Shown: positions 44,901-55,399 of the stretch, in pieces
How positions within the stretch are numbered: the stretch's first letter is position 1
Layout: each line of letters opens with the position of its first letter
Source: Kalmusia sp. IMI 367209
Lineage: Eukaryota > Ascomycota > Dothideomycetes > Pleosporales > Didymosphaeriaceae
DNA length: 64,000 nucleotides
Reading direction: 5' to 3'
Assembly (NCBI GenBank): GCA_027946365.1
Contig: JAPEUQ010000004.1
Coordinates: 3,658,001-3,722,000, forward strand
Notes under the pieces: model-generated
Seen by the model: the letters and a program-made list of their open reading frames with translations, nothing else
What the model was told of the DNA's origin: nothing
The model's database searches: none
Position numbers and translations under genes: made by a program

Positions 44901-45707
44901 TTGCTGAACCTTTTCCGTCAATCCAAGTTATGATGGGAAACAGATAAGACCTTCCTCCTACCCATATCCCGTATCACCTGCGACAAGGCACTCGTATACC
45001 TCCGTCCCTTCCCATGGACCCAGCTGAAACAAGTACAAACGCACAACAGTGAGATACATGCACAGCCATGCAGCACTAAACCTCCTCACCGCTCATTGCC
45101 AGACCTAGAAATTCCCACACCCCCACCACTTCATACCTTCCACCCGCCTCCCTCAAGCAGCGTCACAATACCCTTAGCCTTGACATATATATTTAAGATT
45201 CATTCATCAAGTAGCATGAAAACAGCACTTGAGTAATATAATATCAGTCTCTGTCATCTTTCTCACGAGTAGCGAGACATAACTTAGATCAAGACCCTGT
45301 CTTGCCATCCGTTCGTCTCCATTGCTGCTTTAAGCACCGAGGCGCATGTGGGGTTGTTCTCGCACTTAGGGCAATGTCACCGACACGGCGTGGTATCTCA
45401 TTTTCTGATCATACTCAGTGTAGGGAGGTAGATAAGATGGGCACCATCCTTGGGAATCGTATATGGAAGGGCATGGGCGTGTTGGAACGCGGGTCAGATT
45501 AGGAGGATGGTTTGAGAGCATGTCAGGTGTGTGGGGATAAAGTGATCTAGGATAAATAGCGACAGAAGAAACGCATTTGAAGCAAAGTGTAGAAGAGGCG
45601 AAAGCCTTCATAGATTGATTCATCAATTGAACGCCGTGCTAATGCTGGGTATCATAATCCGTAAACAGTCATAAAACCTGAATCGTGCCATGCCAAAACG
45701 GTATCGC

Positions 45708-46624
45708 CTAGAACCAGGCCAAACTCCATATAGCTGGGAGATTGGGCCACTTCTCCTGCCATGCTGATATAATGTCTGGGACTCGCTCGTCGAAGCCCAG
45801 TCGAGCAGATCCGCTGCCTCGATCCCAGCCGTTGTCGCCGTGGATCTCTCTCTCTTGCCCGGCTGTCTCATTCAGCATCAAGGCGAGTTCGCGGATAGCC
45901 TTGCCTCCAACGAGTGCCTCTTCGTGATTGTCACGAATGTCTACGTTGACGACGTGGACAGGTCGGTTCATTCTTCCGCCTTTGTTATGGAGGTCTTCCA
46001 GTACCGCATCGAAGCAGCGCTCTTCGCAAGTGATGATTACGTCGACAATGCCAGATTCTGTGCCAGGTGCACCTTTGTCTTCTGCATGATCGAGCCGGGG
46101 CTTACCGGGTATCCAGTCCTGGAACCTCTCCGGATATGACTTGATGGTGAGATTGCGGCCAAGCATATTGAGCAGGCCATTGGCAGTATACAGCTGCGTG
46201 TTCTGTTGTGCAAGTTCCTGGTGGATAGCTTCGTATGTAGTGCTGTTGAACTTGTAGACATTTGGCTGGGTGATGCTGGGTCCCGGTAGACGAACCAGCG
46301 AGCCAGTGCCAAATGAGATGGTGGGCAGATTAGCGGAGGCGAGCTGCAGGTGAGCTTCCATGGATCTAGACAAGTCAGCTTACGATCTGGATAAAGCCGA
46401 TTCGCGACGTACCGATTCTGATTACTCGCGCATACAGTGCAGAACTTGAGCTTGAACTTGTCATCAGGCACAAGGGCAGCAGTGTGGGTGTTCAGCATAT
46501 CGTTGGCGCCATCCAAGCTGACCGGGGGCTCCATGGGTGGCGGCGGTGGCGGTGGAGGAGCTGGTGCGGGCTGTTGCTGTTGCTGCTGCTGCTGAGCTCT
46601 CGCTCGCAGCCGCGGGTCCGACAT
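45708..46624 (-). CDS. ssu72: SSU72 RNA polymerase II CTD Ser5/Ser7 phosphatase
   Basis: Two exons on the minus strand (46624-46413 and 46365-45708) encode 289 residues. The first carries a polyglutamine tract (eight Q) and a proline run, then the P-loop CASNQNRS (CX5R; Cys65, Arg71), the signature of Ssu72 phosphatases. The 47-bp intron falls within the Arg codon, directly after the active-site loop. Exon 2 contains the SSU72 core, including FGTGS...VRLPGPS, the conserved D-x-V-I-T-C-E-E-R-C-F-D block with the general-acid region, and the NVDIRDNHEEA segment. The enzyme acts in the nucleus in the cleavage and polyadenylation factor, dephosphorylating the polymerase tail during 3' end formation. 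The N-terminal Q/P extension is longer than in yeast. Confidence 0.96.
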
Positions 46625-48304
46625 GGTGAAGCGAAGCGTGTGGGCCCTGAGTCAAGCTGGCTGTAGCTTGTCGTGACGCGCAGAGCTGCAAATTCTTCAC
46701 CTGAATCAGCAAAGGTTCACCGGCAGTGAGAGAGCAGACAAGGCAGACAGAGTGGCGATATCAGAATTTTCAGTGCGTAATATTGATGTCCTCACGAACA
46801 ATAGGACAGCTCCAATAAAGGTAATCATCATTTCGCGTACAGGATGGGCAATGCAGCGGAGAGCAACTTACAAGGACGCGCCGGCTCGAAGACTGAGGCA
46901 GCCTCGGCCGCGTGTCAGAAGCGGCGGTCACGAGGGCGCGATGACACCGGGTATATGGTTGTTGTGCGAGGATGAAGGCGGATGAGAAGGAGGAAGGTCA
47001 ATGTGCGAGCTGCCCGTGGAATTATCTGCGGCTGACTAAGCGAGAGGGCACGGCGAATGCGGGGTGGCGCAGGAGCCAATCAGCGGCTGAGAGTCGAATT
47101 GGTAGGGCAGAGGGCATAATTCACGATGGGCGTGGGTCGAAGAGAGCTCATTTCCTGTTCCTGTTGATAGCATTGCTGCTATAGCGTGTGGGCGCTGCCT
47201 CCGTCCCAGTCTGCGACCAATGCAGCGCCGCGGCTCACGATGCATGGGCCCGCCGCGATCGCTGGGGGTGAGGCTCGTCGAAGGTTGCGTGCTCGAGGCC
47301 GCTGAAACGGCGACGACCGAGGTGAGCAGCACGCGTCCAGTCCAGTCATCATGCCCACAGCGTCTATGCACCGGCAGCGCGTGACAGTCGCCCGCCGAGA
47401 GGGTTCGTTGTTCGCTGCGGTTAGCTGTTTCATGTTTTGTGACTTAGTCAGAAAGCAGCAAGGCCGCGCTGCGTGGAGCCTCGATCAAGAAATCCCACCC
47501 AACGGCAGCCAGGACGACGCCTTCACGAGCTTGCGAAGAGGCCCTTCCCGTCTGCAGTCTGCTCTTCTCCTCCCGCGCGCTGGTGCCGCCTGCGCTCGCC
47601 GCACCCTGAAACGCTGTTGCTGGACGCTGAGCTAGTCCTGTAGGCTCGCTGAGCCAAAAATAGCGTGCATCCAATCCATCGTCGACGAACCGCGCCCGCC
47701 CTCAGCGGAAACACTGCACCCTCGCACCCGCGCACCCACCGCGAACACGACAAATATCTCCAAACCGCCCCCGCGAGCGCCACCCCTCGCCCTCTTCACT
47801 GCTCCGCGCTGCTCTGCCCGACTCGCCGCGCCGCCGTCCTCTGGCCGTTCACTGGGTAAGTCTTAGCGCCCCGCAGCCCCCCAGCCAGCGCTTCCCCAGC
47901 CGCTGCTTTCAAATATTGTTCCCGTCCGAGGCGCGTCTCCCAATCGCCGGGCGCTCCTCCCTCGACGTCTTTCTTTCCAGAAAGGCCTCAAGCGCTGTCC
48001 TCTGACCCATTGGCTGCCATCCTCTCCAAACAATCCACCAAATCACCGCCGGCGTCCCCCCTTCGTAAATCAGCCTTCCCGAACCGCTCCCAGGTACACC
48101 TCCGCTGTGATTCGAGCGACGCACCGGCCTGACCTGGCTGGTCCCGCCAATCTGTCACTGGCGTCGCTGTCTTCCGCCCTCCCATGCGGGATTGCACCCA
48201 TTGACACCATTGCGGCGCCTGGACAACGAAGCACCGACCCTCTTAAGCACTGCCTGAGCACTGCTGACATCCTAAGCTTTTGACCCAGACATACACCACC
48301 TCGC
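46625..48304. other. Divergent promoter region between SSU72 and the SH3 adaptor gene
   Basis: About 1.7 kb with no supported gene. A GGGTAAGT donor-like site at 47853-47860, followed by pyrimidine-rich sequence and acceptor-like CCAG/CCCAG sites near 47982 and 48091, suggests an intron in the 5' UTR of the SH3 gene. Overlapping minus-strand ORFs (48070-48612) run antisense to the start of that gene and are probably fortuitous. Confidence 0.45.
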
Positions 48305-49807
48305 ATGACCGACACACGAACCGAGGCCCCGACCGACGCGCGACGCCTGCGAGAAGGCGTCGTCGTCCGAGGTCGCCAGAGCAAGAGATACTCGGCCATG
48401 GCTGCCGACGTGTTGTCTCCCAGGAGCGAGCCAGGTTCCCTCACCTCGCCCAACGCCAACCGCACGTCGCTGCCTCCGCTGGTCACATCTCCGCCGTCGA
48501 AAGCGAAACTTGAACGAGCAAGCTCGTACGCCAGCAAGCGCCTCTCTACCTTCTCTAACGCATCGGCCTCGCAGTCTGTACGGTCACGACCACAATCAAC
48601 CGCGTTTCCCATCTTCCACTCGAGCCTTCCGTACAGCCTCGTGCGAGACTTTGCCTACGGGCCGTTGCATCCCCTCTTCTACGGGCCGCTTCCAGAGCAC
48701 CCCTCTGACATTTCTACCCCTGCTAGCGAAGTGAGTCGGAGACTTTCAGATCCGCCAGCGGTTGCATGGCACGATGACCGCGGATGGTCGGCCGGGACCG
48801 GATCGTGGGATACAGGAGGGGAGCAGCTGCCAATGACTGCATATGAGGGAGGCCCACCGTACGAGGAAGATGAGGAGATTTCGAGCCCCGTAGTCACGAG
48901 TCACACTCGACACAAGAAACACAAATCCAACATTGTCAACTTTGACCAAACTCGCGGCCGCAGGGGGTATCCGGGAGAGCGGGGTTCGTATGCTGGCGCA
49001 AACGGCGATGGCAATCACATATACTATGTCAACGACCTTAGCGAGGCTAATGGGCCAGGCGGAGAGTACATCACCTACCCGCCGGAACAGTCATCGTCGT
49101 TGGAGGTTCCGGCTGGCGCATCACGGAGAGACTCCCATTTTGCGACCACCCTCCCACAGCGCGCCTATGCTGACGAGGACGGGCCGCCGTACGATTCGGA
49201 CGAAGAGATGTCGGAGCCAGAGGACTATCTCAACGAAGAGAGCCGCTTTTCTAGAGACTACCAGTTCACCATCGTATCGCCTGAAGAGGAGATGCACGGA
49301 AAAGCGGTGGCCCTCTTTGATTTTGAACGGGAGAACGACAATGAGCTACCCCTCGTCGAAGGACAAATTATTCTGGTGTCGTACCGGCACGGTCAGGGAT
49401 GGCTTGTTGCACAGGACCCTAAGACTGGAGAAAGCGGCTTGGTGCCTGAGGAATACGTGCGACTACTCCGCGACATCGAGGGCGGGTGGAACGGTTTAAT
49501 GAACGGTACGGCATTACAGCAAGAAGCAGGGAATCCCGAGGGACTGCTGTCTCCGGTATCCGCTGGTCCAGAGGCTAAGACGCCCACGCAAGCTGAGCAC
49601 AGGGCTTACACTCCGGTCATCTCGACTTTCTCGACCAGCACCAAGGATCTCGAGCCCTATCCGAAGGAGATGCTTGGTACACCGACCGCTTCCGATGGCA
49701 GCTTTCCGAAATTCCGAGACGGCGAGAAGAATGAAGGGCCAATGGAGGGCGTCGAAGCCAGCCCTGAGCCCGGCAGCCGCCCACAGAGCCAAGAGCGAAA
49801 GCCATGA
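48305..49807 (+). CDS. nbp2: SH3-domain adaptor, NBP2/Skb5-like
   Basis: A single exon of 500 residues; an in-frame ATG at 48398 in good context (GCCATGG) would remove 31 residues. The N-terminal 300 residues are disordered, Ser/Pro/acidic-rich, with a conserved-looking YSLVRDFAYGPLHPLFYG patch. One SH3 domain is clear at about residues 332-388: ALFDFERENDNELPL, GQIILVSYRHGQGWLVA, GLVPEEYVRLL, with the ALYDF-type strand, the acidic RT loop, the WL pair and the final VP-x-x-Y. In yeast, Nbp2 links the Ptc1 phosphatase to Pbs2 and dampens HOG and wall-integrity MAP kinase signalling; fission yeast Skb5 binds the PAK kinase Shk1. The orthology is inferred from the SH3 sequence and position, not from the tail. 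Confidence 0.85.
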   Translation: MTDTRTEAPTDARRLREGVVVRGRQSKRYSAMAADVLSPRSEPGSLTSPNANRTSLPPLVTSPPSKAKLERASSYASKRLSTFSNASASQSVRSRPQSTAFPIFHSSLPYSLVRDFAYGPLHPLFYGPLPEHPSDISTPASEVSRRLSDPPAVAWHDDRGWSAGTGSWDTGGEQLPMTAYEGGPPYEEDEEISSPVVTSHTRHKKHKSNIVNFDQTRGRRGYPGERGSYAGANGDGNHIYYVNDLSEANGPGGEYITYPPEQSSSLEVPAGASRRDSHFATTLPQRAYADEDGPPYDSDEEMSEPEDYLNEESRFSRDYQFTIVSPEEEMHGKAVALFDFERENDNELPLVEGQIILVSYRHGQGWLVAQDPKTGESGLVPEEYVRLLRDIEGGWNGLMNGTALQQEAGNPEGLLSPVSAGPEAKTPTQAEHRAYTPVISTFSTSTKDLEPYPKEMLGTPTASDGSFPKFRDGEKNEGPMEGVEASPEPGSRPQSQERKP

Positions 49808-51727
49808 ATCACTCCGCGACTGCGGACACAAATTGCTAAACATCATTCTTATAAGATAGCATCCGCTGATACCGGACTTTCTTCACCTTTTGCCGCATCA
49901 TCGGCACACTAAAGACTGAATGCCTGACGACCCGCGAACCAGCCTGGGCTGGATACTTGAAAAAAATTCACGACATTCGCTTCACCACCATGTTTTAACT
50001 CATACTTTTACCATTGCATTTGTCCGGCTGGCTGTGTCGTCTGCCACTCGCTCGCTGGTTATAGGGTCTGCCCATCCACATTGGGGGTGCTTTATCGGAA
50101 GGGGCATTTTTGCATGTACCTCTGCATCGTAACTAGACCTTCTTTATATGTCGGTGGTTTAGTCCACGTTCTGCACAAAGCGACCCACAGCAGGAGCTCA
50201 TTGCATTCCAAGTCGGCCTCGGCCACGGGGAGCCTGGGTCTACCGAAATTCATGTTCAGAAGAAGAAATATATATATCGGGGAGCAGACTAAGTGGAAGA
50301 TGGCATCCCGAGATTTGTAGTTGTACGTTTTTTGTCTTCCACCACACTTTTATGACGACGGCATGGCATGTTTTGAGCGCGTGGGATTTGGATTTGGATG
50401 GCTGGATGGATTGGATGGATTGGAGCTTCGGAGCCGGATACCAGGGGTTGGGGCTCGAGGCTCAGGTGCATCGTCATAGCGAGAGAAAGCGAGGGGTTTG
50501 GGCTACTTTTGGGATCGGGTTAATGATGGGATTGATTGGAAATCGGTGGGATATTGGATTGAATTGGATTGGATAAAAGATAATCGATGTGTTTGACTTC
50601 CGCTTTGCGTGCTGTATTTTGAGCGAACTTGCTTGTCTTTGGGATCGTAAATGGCTCGTATTATGAGTAAAAAGCAGAAAATGAGCGTTCCGTGTTTGGC
50701 GGTTTATGTGGGTTTGGAGCGCTGACACGTGGTGTTTGGAGATGGGACCTGGGGAGCTTGAATGAAGCCCTTTGAGTAGGGAAGTAGGTGGGTAAGTCGA
50801 TGATGGGAGCGCTATCATTAGACTAAAATATATACGGGAGAGTGGCACGTGTATCTCAAAAGCGTGGCTGGGCTGAGATTTAGCGATCAGCTATTATTCG
50901 GACAAGCATGTGTGATCAAGTCCGTGGCGGATGCGCAATGGATTTGCTTGGTCTTTAGTTGGTGTGGTGGAAAAAGCGGTGATAATTATCGAATCGTGCA
51001 TCGGAGTATAAATCGACTTTGATATTCATTATACGTGATAGAGAAGACTTCCCAAAGGAGGACTACGAAACGACGCGTCTTAGTTCGTAGAGACAGGCGG
51101 AGGCGTCCCTAGACCAAGACCTTTTTTAAAAATGGCAATTGACTGATTTTATAGGAGGATATCTTCTGTCGAAGGCTTAGCCCCTGGTCTCATGGAAATA
51201 TCATCGTTATATTCGCAAATGTATAGATTGAAATCGACCGTGGTCGATATCATAGTTGGTTTGAGTTAGAATGTTGTCAGTGTTTAGATTACGGAAAGTG
51301 CACAGGACATTACATTGACATCTGCGTTTTTCTTTTTATAAAGCCTCGGTTCTATTGAGTGTCGGGACTTAACATGAGCGCGGATAGTCATACGGCAAAA
51401 GAAGGACTGACTCTCTACATATGTTCTGTTTCTTGATATGAGAGGCTGTCTATGCGTAAGGTGTGGAGAATATCTCCACAGAGGAGACTAGCTAGGCTGA
51501 CAAGATATGAACCGGTGTGGTTTGGTTAGTTCACCTTGCTAACGCGATTGAGGCGTTCTTTTTGACTTCATGTCACTTGAGTAGCTAATGTTTAGAACAT
51601 TGTAGTAGAAGTCGCTCGTAGCCTCGTTTTAGGAAAGCACACATGGTACATTGCTATGTTAATCCTAGCCCTTTATAGATGAAAGAGAGGTGTATCAGAG
51701 GAATAAACAGAGGGAAATTTGTTATTA
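49808..51727. other. Intergenic region
   Basis: About 1.9 kb between the SH3 adaptor and the ankyrin-repeat gene. It includes GGATTGGATG-type simple repetition around 50390-50570 that yields a Met/Trp/Gly-rich spurious ORF. Nothing else is recognisable. It marks the change from core to accessory genes. Confidence 0.5.
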
Positions 51728-54700
51728 TTAAGAGCCATAGGACTGTAGCAGCTGAGTAATACCTTCGTGCTCACGTTCAATGGACCATGACAGTGGAGTG
51801 TACCCTCTGCTCTCCTCTGCGTGAACGTCAACTTTACCTGTTTCAAGTAGTAGCTTAACAACGGCCTCCCTCTCAAATTGAACAGCGAGTAATAGTGGTG
51901 TCTCACCATAATCATTCCTTACGTCAACATCGACTTGACCTGTATCAAGCAGCAGCTGGGCGATGGCCTCATGCCCTACCCTAGCGGCACATGATAACGG
52001 CGTTTGACCTTGTCCATCTCTAGCTACTGGATCAGCGCCCCACTCAAGAAGCAGCCCAACAACTTCCTCAGACCCATGCCGAGCAGCCCATAATAGTGGT
52101 TTTAAACCATGATTATCTTTATCCTCTAGATCAGCGCCTTTATTAGGGAGCAGCCTAACAACTTCTTTGTACCCAATCCGAGCGGCAGTTATTAGGGGTG
52201 AAAAGCCATCCTCATCTTTGGCCTCTAGGTTGGCGCCCCTCCTAAGTAGCAGTCTAATTACCTCCTCATCCCCTTTCCTAGTAGAAATTAAAAGTGGTGT
52301 TAAACTGTTATTATCTTGAGCCTCTAGATTGGCGCCTTTATCAAGGAGTAGTTTAACAACTTCTTCGTGCCCGTTCTTAGCGGCAGCTATTAGGGGCGTT
52401 AAGTTATCCTTATCTTGAGCCTCTAGATCAGCCCCACTATCAAGAAGTAGGTTAACAACTGCCTCGTGCCCGTTCCAAGCGGCATTTAATAGCGGTGTTG
52501 AACCACCACCATTATGAGCCTCTAGATCAGCGCCTTTATTAAGGAGCAGCCTAACAACTTCTTCATGCCCGTTCCAAGCGGCAGTTATTAGGGGCGTTAA
52601 GCCATCCTCATCTTTGGCCTCTAGGTTGGCGCCCCTCCTAAGCAGTAGTCTAACCACCTCCTTATCCCCTTTCCTAGCGGCAATTGATAGCGGCGTTGAA
52701 CTATTATTATCTTGAGCCTCTAGATTGGCGTCTTTATTAAGGAGGAGCCTAACAACTTCTTCGTGCCCATTCTTAGCGGCAGTTATTAGGGGCGTTGAGC
52801 CAAACTCATCTTTGGCCTCTAGATCAGCCCCCATATCAAGAAATAGGTTAACAACTGCCTCATGCCCATGCCAAGCAGCCCACCATAATGATGTCCGACC
52901 TCGACTATCTTCTGCGTCAACATCGACTCCGCTCACGGCGAGCAGGTCACTAATAGCGCTTTCATTGCCACCTTTAGCAGCTTGTATTATCGGGATGTAG
53001 TCCGACACATCCGACTCAGTCTCTGATCCTTCACTCTTTTCCTCGTCCTCCGTATTGAAGTCGGCACTGTTGATATCGCTTAGCAGGCCTATCACGGCCT
53101 CGTGCCCGCCCCGAGCAGCCAATGTTCGTTTTTCAAGCTGGGTTAATGAGTTCAGCGTGAGCGTCTCCCCTGAAGGCGTGTTGATGCCTTCGTGCTCGGA
53201 TGTCTGCTCTTCCGACTCGGCTTCTGTGATATCATCTGATAAAATATCTAGACCTGATTGGCTTGCAACACCTTCAAGTTGAAGCGAAGCCATGTTATCC
53301 TCATCCTTCTCAAGTCCCGTAGCGAGAGGAAGCCCGAGAAGGCCCAGAGTCTCCAAATGGAAGCTGAGATGCTTGTCCATATCCGGCCAGTTATTCGCCG
53401 AGTAAGAGCACAAGGGACACCCACTAGTCGGCTTAGGAGACAGTTGGGCACATTTATCAACTTCTTGATAGTTGAGTAATTCCTCGCGATTTGGATGAAC
53501 GCTTATAATATGTTTGACATACATTTCTCTGCTAGGAAAAGATTGGGCGGGGTGGTCGGAGCATATGTACTCTATTCGGTGGTGAATTTGCTCGTGTAAA
53601 AGCCATTCTTCCCAGGTATTGAGAGGATTTTTGTCGCCTTCAGGACATATAAGAGCAGTGCATGTATATGGTTGAAGGTCTTGTATTAGATGTGACCTGG
53701 TAGGGTTAGACAAGCTCTTCATGATTGTCTGCAACTCACCTCCAGTGACTCTTTTGACGGTACTTTCGAGGACATGTCACGAAACAGTACGGACAGATAA
53801 AATCCCTTTTCCCACCAAGCTCCTTTGGAAAACTTGGCCATCCGACCTTCCGGCCGCCTGGTTCATAGACTGTAGGTGCAACCGTTTGTTCCGATTTGGA
53901 CGACTGCGATCGAGTTTCATCGACTGAGAGCAGATCCCTCTCTTTTGGCATCTTCCATGTTTGAGATGGTACCTCAGAGAATGCTACTTTACGATCATCG
54001 GGGACTCCGGGCCCCTGGTCTCCAAATTCCTTTGCAGTGTGAGGATCTATAAGGGGATTCAATGCTTGTCGCTTGGAAACATCTTCTGAATGCAATTCCT
54101 GTCCCACAATCCCGTTTCTCCTGTCCCATTCTCTCTGTCTCCAAAAGATGAATTGTTGTTGTCTGTATGCATTGCCGGTTGCTATTCTCCGGACCACTGC
54201 CTTGGCATGTGGATTAAGCTTAATTCTTGTCGCTAGGTGAGAGCTTCCAGTTTCCCTCTCAGCGAGCGTTTTATCGTAGGGAGCGGGTTTGACCCTTTCG
54301 GTTTCTTCTGGATCGGACTTTCCCGCCCCATCTCTGAGAGCTTGACGAACAATCTCCTTGATGCGGCGGTAGTGGAAGCGCTCAGTCTGTTCCTTTGCTT
54401 TCTTGCGGAGCTCCATTTTTTCTTCGCGAGCTAGAACTAGCTCGTTGCCGTCAGAACCTAAATACGAATCCCGATAAAAGTTGCGGGCAGACGGTGGATT
54501 TCGAGCCGTTGCGCTTCGTAGTTTGGCAGCTAAACGATAAAGGCGATCAACAATGTCAACGATATCGTCAAACTCGGCTCTAATGGCTTGAATATTTCGG
54601 TCTTCTGGCCAGACTAATTGCGTCTCAATCTCTTCAGAATTCTCGTCTACTAGATTGCCTGCATCTTGCTCTTCTTTATCGTCAGAAACGGCTCCTCTGA

Positions 54701-55123
54701 TATGATAGACTTCGAGCTCAATTTGCTCCTCGTCTTCATGTTCATCCTTGCTTGAATTTGCGTCTTCATTCAAAAGCTCATAAACTGGTAAAATCAGCAC
54801 CCAGCGATCGAGTCTCTTCATTCAGCCTTACTATTTGAGAGATCTTCTTCCAGCTCGTGGAGTAGCCTTCCAGTATATTCCTTCACCGTGGGATTATCCC
54901 GTATTCGATAATCTAGGGAGCGATCGCCAACAACGAAAATACCCAAATTTGCAGCCCATAACTGGAACCTCTCTCTTTCAGATTGTATATCCACTGGCAC
55001 GATAGCAAGTTTTCCGTCCGTTTCAGCCTTGTGTGACGACTCGAAAATTTGAAGAGCATGGCTGGCATCCGCAAACCGATCAAGAACGCTCTTGCCGACA
55101 ACACGTAGCATAGCGTTGGCCAT
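51728..55123 (-). CDS. Zinc-finger and ankyrin-repeat protein (candidate allorecognition/immune sensor)
   Basis: Three exons on the minus strand (55123-54832, 54784-53740, 53696-51728) give 1101 residues. The 47- and 43-bp introns have GTAAGG and GTGAGT donors and restore the frame exactly, joining what otherwise look like three separate ORFs. Residues 1-100 match the N-terminal helical region common in large fungal ankyrin proteins (RFQLWAANLGIF, LDYRIRDNP). A charged middle follows, then a cluster of C2H2-like fingers (about residues 430-560) with CPYC, CPE...H-x3-H and CPLC-type pairs. The C-terminal half carries about 13 ankyrin repeats of 33 residues, several nearly identical. Such proteins act as protein-binding platforms; in fungi this architecture is often found near NLR and heterokaryon-incompatibility genes. 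Binding partner unknown. An upstream in-frame ATG at 55276 is a less likely start. Confidence 0.82.
52000..52800 (-). repeat. Higher-order duplication of four ankyrin repeats (about 396-bp period)
   Basis: Within the ankyrin gene, repeats 3-6 and 7-10 correspond one to one. For example, the block spelled TTCTTCGTGCCC...TTCTTAGCGGCAG on the plus strand starts near 52756 and again near 52360, 396 bp apart, i.e. four 33-codon repeats. The copies differ by few bases, pointing to a recent in-frame duplication or gene conversion. Confidence 0.8.
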
Positions 55124-55399
55124 CTTGTATCCTGTTTTGAGTCCTGAGTCGACGAGCTCGCTAATTAGGTCGTGGTCGACAAGACACGATCGTTGTTGCG
55201 GTTCGCACTTGCAGCGATAACTCAGCTGGACTGACCGGGGCGGGGTAGCATGGAAACAAGCAGCCAATGGGAACATGTCTAGATGCCTGCAACTGAACGC
55301 TCCTCGTGACTTCTCCAGCCCGAAACTCGTGCGTGTTTCTTGCCGTCTCGCTCCAAAGCTTTTTGTCTCGCGCTTCCATCAGTGCAGGCCCATTTCACA
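55124..55399. promoter_or_regulatory. Shared divergent promoter of the ankyrin and DUF7580-type genes
   Basis: Only about 276 bp lie between the two chosen start codons, so both promoters overlap and co-expression is likely. If the ankyrin gene starts at its upstream ATG (55276), just 123 bp remain. No TATA box is obvious. Confidence 0.5.

Larger units (their letters stand above)
44569..45707. other. Intergenic region
   Basis: About 1.1 kb. It includes a small minus-strand ORF (listed separately), the second copy of the shared 5'-flank repeat and the 3' flank of the SSU72 gene. A CT-rich stretch lies at 45110-45160. Confidence 0.5.

Noticed and set aside
48070..48612. 180-codon minus-strand ORF overlapping the SH3 adaptor gene start
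   Set aside because: It is antisense to coding sequence and leader, has no domain, and its openness follows from the codon bias of the real gene.
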